Below, piece after piece: positions 15,223 through 20,693 of a stretch of 20,693 nucleotides of DNA. Location of the stretch: contig DCKY01000268.1 of assembly GCA_002320775.1 (NCBI GenBank), positions 15,343 to 36,035 on the forward strand, read 5' to 3'. Within the stretch, counting starts at the first letter, position 1, and each line of letters opens with the position of its first letter. The position numbers and the translations under genes are program-made. Under the pieces are notes generated by a model. It searched no databases and was not told the origin of the DNA. It was given only the letters and a program-made list of their open reading frames with translations. This DNA is from Planctomycetes bacterium UBA1662 (GTDB lineage: Bacteria > Planctomycetota > UBA8108).

Positions 15223-16986
15223 ATGAACGGATCTGGATTATCTCGCTGGCTCTTGGTCGCATTCAGCTGCCTGCTCTGTCTGCCGGTATCCGGAGATGAC
15301 TCAAAAGATGCTCTCAAAGGGGTCCTGAAGGCTTTGAGGTCCGGAAATGCCGAGACGCTTGAGGCTTCCCTCGAGGAGATTATCAAGGTCGGCGGTGAAA
15401 AATCTATCAGCGGTCTTCTGAAATACGCCGCAACGGTTCCTGCCAGCTCCCAGACAGTTTACTGGAGCCTGCTCGAGGGTGTCTCCAGCTTTGTAGACAA
15501 GCCGGCACTTGAGGAATTGGGCGAGTACATCTTCAAGAACAAGTCCAAGGCGATCGCTCGTGATCTGCTTCACGCTCTGCAGACCAGCAGATCCCGCAAT
15601 GTCGTCTACGCGCTCACCCCGATCATCAGGAAGGGACCTGATTCTCTTCGTCTCAAGGCCATCAAGAAGCTCGCCAGGGTCAGAAATCCCGAGGCTGTAG
15701 ATGTTCTTGTTGAAGTGGTCAAGGATGAGGAGAAGAAATCACGCGATGAGGCGAGCGAGGTGATGATCGCCGCGGTAGAGGGACTTACGATGATCACCAA
15801 CCAGCAATTCGGTACCAGTGCGGTGAACTGGGAGGGTTGGTGGAAGCAGAACAAGAACAAGCCCCTTCGGGTCAGTTCGGCGGCCCACGGAGATTCAAAT
15901 ACGGGAACGGTCGTCGACCATCTCTCCGGCCTGAGAAAGAAGGGATTTGCCGGCCTGGAGAAGGCGCCCAAGAAGGGCATCGTGGTGATCAGCGCGGTCT
16001 TTGAGAAGGTTTTTGGAAATAAGACAAAACGGGATCTCAACAATGATCATATGGAGGAGGTCCTCCGGCGAATGGGCATTCCTCACACGGTGGTACACAG
16101 GGAAGATTTTGATAAATTCGACCTCCGGGAGACCGGGGCGATCCTGATCAACTGCGCCCAGATGAACAAGTTCTGCATCTGTCCTACCTGCAAGCCCGGC
16201 GGGAATAAAAACAACCGCCTGTATCGCTGTACAGGCTGTGACAAGCACACCATTTTCGATCCGGCTCTTACGGCTGCCTCCGTCGAGAAGCTCAAGAAGT
16301 TCGTCCTCGCCGGTGGCTACCTTTTCAGTGAGGATTGGATCGTCAAGGAGTTTGTCGAGAAGGCCTTTCCCAAGTTCGTGGAGGCAGGCTATAAGCTTCC
16401 CGACCACAACGTCACCATAGCGCCGGTTCGCGGCATGGCGACCCACCCATATCTCGAGGGCATTTACGTGGCTCGCGAGGAGGAAGAAGATGACAGCTTC
16501 GATTTCGGCCTGGGTGACCTGGATGGAGAGGATGACGATGCTGAAGAGGAAGACCCATCGAGCCGCGGTAGAACTGTCGTGGTGAAACGCGGCGAGGATC
16601 ACAAGATCGCGCCGGAGCTGCGCAAGATCCGGCACAATTGGCAGATTGACGATGAGAGCTTCGAGTTGACGATCAAGAACCGTTCCAGGGTCCTCCCTCT
16701 GCTGGGGAGCTCCGAGGTCAAGCCCCGCGATCCCGAAGACAAGAAGAAACCGGTTTCCGTGGTAGCTCTCGCTTTCAGGCCGGGAACCGGAAAGACTGCG
16801 CCGATTGGTTCGGGCAAGCGAAAGGCTCCTCCGGGTACCCCGGGAGTGGTCGTGCAGGTCCTGAGTCACTTCGGCAAGCAGCACTCCGATGAGGATGAAT
16901 TCAGTCTCCAGAACCTGCTGCTGAATTTCCTCATCGACTCCAATACCGCGCGATTGCAGAGGGGCGGAAAGAAACGTAAGCGCTGA
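15223..16986 (+). CDS. Exported HEAT-repeat protein with DUF4159-like domain and zinc-ribbon insert
   Basis: The 587-residue protein has a signal peptide (about residues 1-25: LLVAFSCLLCLPVSG). HEAT-like helical repeats follow (about 28-190) and end in NWEGWWKQNKNKP, a closing motif common in planctomycete HEAT proteins. A second domain (about 250-420) resembles the DUF4159/glutamine-amidotransferase-like fold: GIVVISAVFEKVFG, GAILINCAQMNKF, and KKFVLAGGYLFSEDW. Inserted in it is CPTC at 320-323 and CTGC at 336-339, a likely zinc ribbon. A strongly acidic stretch spans 419-444 and the tail is Lys/Arg rich. ATG 15223 has AGGGG well placed upstream; a TTG two codons earlier is less likely. It ends 12 bases before the convergent Gfo/Idh gene. 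The function is unknown; a cell-envelope role is inferred. Confidence 0.72.
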   Translation: MNGSGLSRWLLVAFSCLLCLPVSGDDSKDALKGVLKALRSGNAETLEASLEEIIKVGGEKSISGLLKYAATVPASSQTVYWSLLEGVSSFVDKPALEELGEYIFKNKSKAIARDLLHALQTSRSRNVVYALTPIIRKGPDSLRLKAIKKLARVRNPEAVDVLVEVVKDEEKKSRDEASEVMIAAVEGLTMITNQQFGTSAVNWEGWWKQNKNKPLRVSSAAHGDSNTGTVVDHLSGLRKKGFAGLEKAPKKGIVVISAVFEKVFGNKTKRDLNNDHMEEVLRRMGIPHTVVHREDFDKFDLRETGAILINCAQMNKFCICPTCKPGGNKNNRLYRCTGCDKHTIFDPALTAASVEKLKKFVLAGGYLFSEDWIVKEFVEKAFPKFVEAGYKLPDHNVTIAPVRGMATHPYLEGIYVAREEEEDDSFDFGLGDLDGEDDDAEEEDPSSRGRTVVVKRGEDHKIAPELRKIRHNWQIDDESFELTIKNRSRVLPLLGSSEVKPRDPEDKKKPVSVVALAFRPGTGKTAPIGSGKRKAPPGTPGVVVQVLSHFGKQHSDEDEFSLQNLLLNFLIDSNTARLQRGGKKRKR

Positions 16987-16998
16987 GCTTTCGCCTGC

Positions 16999-18264
16999 TC
17001 AGGAGAGGGGGTCGCTGATTTCGTAGCCCGCTTCGCTGATCCTGGCGGTGACGGGACTGCCCTGCCCGCTCTCGATGTGCAGATGGTTGCGTGAGGCCAC
17101 ATCGGCCGCGGCCTCGATGACGATGATGTTCGAGCGTGAAGAGCTCGCGGACGGGTAGTCGTCCTCGAGCTCGGGGGCGGTTGAGAGTCCAAGCTCTACC
17201 TCGATGGCTGCCCGGGTAATCGCCGTGATGGAGTCCTTTCCATAGCCATCATAAGCAGGGTAGGCCGATCCCGGCCGTTGGATGTTTGCGGTGAAGTGCG
17301 GGTTGTAGGTTCGGCTGCCGATTCCGGAGAGGGTGGCGCGGAGCCCCCTGTCCTGTTGGTCGAATTCGATCTTGCCGAGTGTCCCCGCAAGCTCCAATTC
17401 CTGGTTCACGGCGCCCTCGAACTCTTTCGGGTTGATCCAGCTGTTGACATAGTAGACCCGCAAGCCATCACGGTAATCTACCGAGACCTGCATCGCGTCA
17501 AATGTGTCTATCTTGCGGTCTCCGCCTTCGGAGTCCCAATTGGCCAGCAAGGCCTTCTGTCCAACTGCATGCACCGAAAGCGGTTCTGAGCCGAGGTAGT
17601 GGGTGAAGAGGTCAAGCCAGTGAATTCCCACGTAGCTGAACGGGTTGGAGTCCGCCGCCCATTTGAAGATCTCGGTGGCCACCTCGAGCGGCTCCTCCAG
17701 GACAGCCCTCGCGTAGAGCGGCCTGCCGATTTTTTCCGCAAGCTCTTCGAAGATGAAACGATGGCACGGGTCGTAGCGTTTGTGCATGTCGACTCCCACC
17801 ACCAGGTTCTTTTTTTTCGCCAGCTCGATGAGCTCATCCGCCTGGTCCAGCCGCAGGGTTAGCGGCTTCTCGACCATCACGTGGGCTTCCCGCTCGAGAG
17901 CGTGAAGAGTCGGGGCGTAGTGGAGGTGGTCGGGGGTGGCGACATAGAGGATGTCGACCTCGTATTTTTCGAAGATGTCCACCCAGGGGGTCTCTCCGTG
18001 GAAGGGGACCGGGGCGGCTTCCGGGACTCTCTCAGAGTAGGAGGCGCAGAGCGCCTCGGCGGTTTGCGCTGTCCGGGTACCGATGGCCACAAGCTCGAGG
18101 GAGACCTCGGCGAGCTCCCGGGCTCGCTCATCCAGTCCGATCCTGCCGAGGTAGGGCGCGATCCCGCAGCGCTCGAAATCTTCAATGGATCGAAGAACCA
18201 CGTCTCCGCCAAACATGCCCCCGCCGATCAGGGCGACCTTGAGATCTTTTTTATCATTCAGCAT
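16999..18264 (-). CDS. Gfo/Idh/MocA-family oxidoreductase
   Basis: The 421-residue protein is an NAD(P)-dependent dehydrogenase of the glucose-fructose oxidoreductase/inositol dehydrogenase type. The N-terminal Rossmann fold starts with VALIGGGMFGG (10-20); VATPDHLHY at 108-116 and MVEKPLTL at 130-137 follow, with Lys133 of the EKP motif as catalytic residue. The C-terminal domain begins after about residue 180, and GIHWLDLFTHYLG at 213-225 supplies the family's active-site His, probably His215. The chain is longer than typical members (about 340-390). There is no signal peptide, so it is cytoplasmic. Family members oxidise sugars, inositols or related alcohols; the substrate is not deducible. 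The gene is divergent from the cytochrome gene, with 188 bases between the starts. Confidence 0.88.
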   Translation of the reverse strand: MLNDKKDLKVALIGGGMFGGDVVLRSIEDFERCGIAPYLGRIGLDERARELAEVSLELVAIGTRTAQTAEALCASYSERVPEAAPVPFHGETPWVDIFEKYEVDILYVATPDHLHYAPTLHALEREAHVMVEKPLTLRLDQADELIELAKKKNLVVGVDMHKRYDPCHRFIFEELAEKIGRPLYARAVLEEPLEVATEIFKWAADSNPFSYVGIHWLDLFTHYLGSEPLSVHAVGQKALLANWDSEGGDRKIDTFDAMQVSVDYRDGLRVYYVNSWINPKEFEGAVNQELELAGTLGKIEFDQQDRGLRATLSGIGSRTYNPHFTANIQRPGSAYPAYDGYGKDSITAITRAAIEVELGLSTAPELEDDYPSASSSRSNIIVIEAAADVASRNHLHIESGQGSPVTARISEAGYEISDPLS

Positions 18265-18452
18265 AGGTTCAAATTATCTATTCGAGTGAATATCTGCAGT
18301 ACGATCTTGACCAAATCGCCTGTGGAGAGAAAATAGACTTCCTGACAGTTCCAGTCAATCAGTACGCAGAATGCAAGGCAACTCGGAATTCAGGAACCAG
18401 GAACGCAACTGCGCACTGTCCTAACCCAAGATACCAGCTTAAGGAGATCTAG

Positions 18453-18920
18453 ATGATGGTGATGAGCCGAAACCGTTTTATTGTTTGCAGCCTGGCTGTT
18501 CTGGGAGCGCTTGTGATGGCCCTGGTTGGCTTGCCCGGGAGGAATCACAGTGATCTCAATCTTCCGGCAGTCTATGGAGAGACTCCCTGCTACAAACCCG
18601 TTGTACCCATGGATGACCTGATGGATGCGGTCGATGAGAATTTTGAAGCGATCTCCGATCAGCTCAAGATCAAGAAATACTCCAAGGCCATGAAGGCGGC
18701 CCACTATGTAGCCGAGTTCTGCAATGTATTGCAGTTTCACACCAGCGAAGAGGTCGAGGGCGCGGCGAATATGAAGAAGTGGAAGGCGGTCTCCATCTCG
18801 ATCCGTGATGACATGATGAAGGTCGCCATGGCGATCAAGAAAAAGGACGCCGCCGGAGCCAAGAAGATACTGAAGGCCGTCGAGGATTCCTGTGAGAGCT
18901 GTCACGATATGCGCGACTGA
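18453..18920 (+). CDS. Exported monohaem cytochrome c, cytochrome c'-like
   Basis: The 155-residue protein has an N-terminal signal or anchor sequence (RNRFIVCSLAVLGALVMALVG, about 6-26) and a helical body ending in CESCH at 147-151, a C-terminal haem c attachment motif with His151 as ligand. Haem attachment on the last helix of a four-helix bundle is the layout of the cytochrome c'/c-556 family, whose members bind NO or CO or carry electrons in the periplasm. Met residues in the first body helix (53 and 57) could be the distal ligand in a c-556-type protein. Translation is well supported: AAGGAG at 18441-18446 stands six bases before the ATG. The isomerase gene follows 21 bases downstream, so the two are likely cotranscribed although their functions do not obviously connect. 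Confidence 0.8.
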   Translation: MMVMSRNRFIVCSLAVLGALVMALVGLPGRNHSDLNLPAVYGETPCYKPVVPMDDLMDAVDENFEAISDQLKIKKYSKAMKAAHYVAEFCNVLQFHTSEEVEGAANMKKWKAVSISIRDDMMKVAMAIKKKDAAGAKKILKAVEDSCESCHDMRD

Positions 18921-18941
18921 TGGTCGCCTGGAGGTAATACC

Positions 18942-19769
18942 ATGGCACAGCCCTCTCTGGGCGTTTGCAGCTGGTCGCTGCAGGTAAGCAATATTCCCGA
19001 CCTGGTTCGTCTGAGTTCCGAGGTAGGCGCCGAGGTGGTACAGATCGGCCTCGGAGATCCGACCCATGGATCCTGGGACGAGGGCGACGGCTTCCTGGCC
19101 GCGCTCAAGGAATCAGGCCTCGAACTTAGCGGGACGATGATCGGGTTTCCCGGTGAGGACTATACCTCACCGGAGACGATCAGGCAGACCGGGGGCTTCG
19201 GCGATTCGGCGACTCGTTCCGAGCGGTTGGATATCTTCCGCCAGGCTGTCGACCAGACCGCGGCGCTCGGACTCAGGTGCCTCTGCAGCCATGCCGGCTT
19301 TATCCCGGAAGATGATGGGGCTGAGCGGTCGAGCTTTCTCGACTGTATTTCCGAGGCCGCCCAATACGCGGCGGAGAAGGACGTGCTCTTCACCATGGAG
19401 ACGGGACAGGAGACGGCCGCCCTGCTCCGGCGAACTCTCGACGAGCTGAAGATGTCCTCGTTGCGGGTCAACTTCGACCCGGCCAATATGATTCTCTACG
19501 ATATGGGAAACCCGATTGAGGCCATCGAGATTCTCGGTCCCGATATTGCCCACGTACACGCCAAGGATGCGAATCCTCCCCAGGCGAGCGGGGAGTGGGG
19601 GACCGAGGTCCCTCTGGGTGATGGCTCTGTCGGGATGGCCGAGTTCGTAGCGGCGCTCGAGAGAGCGGGCTATCGCGGGCCGCTGGTTGTCGAGCGTGAG
19701 GTCGGTGACCAGGATGAGCGTGTAGAGGCCATCAAGCACGGAATCTCGGTGCTCCGGGGTCTCTCCTGA
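18942..19769 (+). CDS. Sugar phosphate isomerase/epimerase (xylose-isomerase-like TIM barrel)
   Basis: The 275-residue protein has the AP-endonuclease-2/xylose isomerase-like TIM barrel fold. Candidate metal ligands are in place: TMETGQE with Glu153, VNFDPANM with Asp179, HVHAKDAN with His204 and His206, and VVEREVG with Glu251. The N-terminus GVCSWSLQ and a SHAGFIPE segment at 116-123 fit sugar epimerases such as D-psicose/tagatose epimerase and hydroxypyruvate isomerase relatives. GGAGGT at 18930-18935 stands six bases before the ATG. It is cytoplasmic (no signal peptide) and lies just behind the cytochrome gene; the Gfo/Idh dehydrogenase upstream on the other strand often accompanies such isomerases in planctomycete sugar or inositol catabolism. 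Confidence 0.85.
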   Translation: MAQPSLGVCSWSLQVSNIPDLVRLSSEVGAEVVQIGLGDPTHGSWDEGDGFLAALKESGLELSGTMIGFPGEDYTSPETIRQTGGFGDSATRSERLDIFRQAVDQTAALGLRCLCSHAGFIPEDDGAERSSFLDCISEAAQYAAEKDVLFTMETGQETAALLRRTLDELKMSSLRVNFDPANMILYDMGNPIEAIEILGPDIAHVHAKDANPPQASGEWGTEVPLGDGSVGMAEFVAALERAGYRGPLVVEREVGDQDERVEAIKHGISVLRGLS

Positions 19770-19824
19770 GAAGCTTCTTGAAATCCCTTCGGTTCAATTC
19801 ATAGACCTTTTTGAGAGGCTGGCA

Positions 19825-19853
19825 TTGTTCGAATAGGGGGTTTTTTATAGAAT
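19825..19853 (+). promoter_or_regulatory. Possible sigma70-type promoter of the terminal aminotransferase gene
   Basis: TAGAAT at 19848-19853 matches 5 of 6 positions of the -10 consensus and is preceded, across exactly 17 bases, by the weaker TTGTTC at 19825-19830. It would give a leader of about 65 bases containing a small CCGGG-TCAG-CCCGG hairpin at 19866-19879. This is a consensus match only. Confidence 0.35.
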
Positions 19854-19923
19854 GCCTCGCCGAGTCCGGGTCAGCCCGGTCATTCATAGAAATAGCTTCG
19901 ATAAAAAATAGGTGAACGTACAG

Positions 19924-20693
19924 ATGAGTATCCTTCCGCTTGCTGTTGAGTTGAACGCAGTGCTTGAGTCAGAGGCTCCTGCGGTTCTCGATATGTTGTC
20001 AGATTTTGGGAAGAGACTGTATTTTCCCAAGGGGATTATCAGCCAGGGAGCGGAGGCCAAGGCGAAGGCCGATCGGTTCAACGCCACCATCGGGATTGCC
20101 ACAGAGGGCGGGGTTCCGATGCATCTTGAGAATTTCAACGAGCTCTTCGCGATGGATCCGGGCGAGGTCTATCCCTACGCGCCTACCGCGGGCCGGCCTG
20201 AGCTTCGTGAGCTTTGGCGCGCCAAGCAGCTCGAAGAGAATCCGGCGATGCAGGACAAGGTCCTCGGGATGCCGATCGTCACCAGCGCCCTGACGCATGG
20301 GCTGGGGCTCGTGGGTGATCTCTTTATCAATCCGGGCGATCCGGTTGTTCTGCCGGAGCATTTCTGGGGCAACTACAACCTGACCTTCGGAGTGCGTAAC
20401 CAATGCGAGATCGAGACCTATCCGCTCTACTGCGAGGGAGGCTTCAACTCCAGTGGCCTCGGGCAGAAGCTCCTGGAGGTCGGGGAGAAATCCTCCAAGG
20501 CTGTCGTGGTGCTGAATTTTCCGAATAATCCCACCGGTTATACTCCGACCGCGGAGGCCGCTGTCGAGATTCGCGAGGCAATTGTCGCGGCGGCCGAGGC
20601 CGGCCTGCGCCAGGTGGTGGTCTGCGATGATGCTTATTTCGGGCTCTTTTTCGATGACAGCTGCCTGCAGGAGTCGATCTTCGGCTACCTGGC
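19924..20693 (+). CDS. Class I/II PLP-dependent aminotransferase, N-terminal part only
   Basis: The first 256 residues of an aminotransferase are present; the gene runs off the right edge before the Schiff-base lysine. FPNNPTGYTP (Asn201-Asn202-Pro-Thr-Gly) is the fold-type I substrate- and PLP-binding motif, and VVVCDDAYFG contains the PLP aspartate (235 or 236) and Tyr238. APTAGRPELRELW at 86-98 is the usual helix after the N-terminal arm, and TSALTHGLGL (120-129) holds the cofactor-phosphate loop. The specific substrate cannot be told. ATG 19924 has AGGTGA at 19910-19915 eight bases ahead; a GTG four codons upstream is an alternative start that overlaps this ribosome binding site. No damage to the frame is visible up to the edge. 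Confidence 0.85.
   Translation, partial: MSILPLAVELNAVLESEAPAVLDMLSDFGKRLYFPKGIISQGAEAKAKADRFNATIGIATEGGVPMHLENFNELFAMDPGEVYPYAPTAGRPELRELWRAKQLEENPAMQDKVLGMPIVTSALTHGLGLVGDLFINPGDPVVLPEHFWGNYNLTFGVRNQCEIETYPLYCEGGFNSSGLGQKLLEVGEKSSKAVVVLNFPNNPTGYTPTAEAAVEIREAIVAAAEAGLRQVVVCDDAYFGLFFDDSCLQESIFGYL

Noticed and set aside
15895..16884. A 329-codon minus-strand open frame opposite the HEAT/DUF4159-like gene
   Set aside because: It is antisense to a gene with a signal peptide and domain motifs and encodes nothing recognisable.

Overview
The window is about 20.7 kb of moderately GC-rich bacterial chromosome, densely coded on both strands, with no gap longer than about 255 bases. I see no tRNA, rRNA, CRISPR array, insertion sequence or phage gene. 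The gene content (secreted DUF1080 protein, HEAT-repeat protein with a DUF4159-like domain, Gfo/Idh oxidoreductase, xylose-isomerase-like TIM barrel, lone PTS IIA domain, PA-IL-like secreted protein, class I/II aminotransferase) most resembles Planctomycetota or a related lineage. That placement is inference from family content, not a proven assignment.

Left end (1-5083): the start of a minus-strand gene that runs off the window, possibly a TPR-type protein, is divergent from a compact glcD-glcE-glcF operon for a three-subunit glycolate oxidase. glcF ends inside the last codons of a convergent minus-strand lipoprotein-like alpha/beta hydrolase.

Centre-left (5084-9114): behind a good sigma70-type promoter lie three co-directional genes, none starting with ATG. 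They encode an adenylate-forming enzyme of PaaK/LuxE type without the usual C-terminal domain, an aldehyde-dehydrogenase-fold acyl reductase, and an HspQ/YccV-like protein. The first two together look like a two-component ATP- and NAD(P)H-dependent carboxylic acid reductase (GriD/GriC or LuxE/LuxC type). An unrecognised minus-strand gene converges on this operon.

Centre (9115-14315): a DUF1080 secreted protein with a clear promoter is followed by a class III PLP enzyme of the PbfA-like family. A minus-strand run of ThiF/MoeB-like adenylyltransferase, PTS IIA domain and secreted PA-IL-like protein converges on it.

Right (14316-20693): an SDR oxidoreductase; a large secreted HEAT/DUF4159-like protein with a zinc-ribbon-like insert; a convergent Gfo/Idh/MocA oxidoreductase; a cytochrome c'-like monohaem protein with a sugar phosphate isomerase/epimerase directly behind it; and the first 256 residues of a class I/II aminotransferase cut by the window edge.

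The best candidate for a new system is the three-gene acid-reductase operon (5339-8275). The next most interesting items are the PbfA-like enzyme without phosphonate genes and the zinc-ribbon HEAT/DUF4159-like protein. A window-wide oddity is that all four convergent gene pairs are separated by at most 14 bases or overlap.
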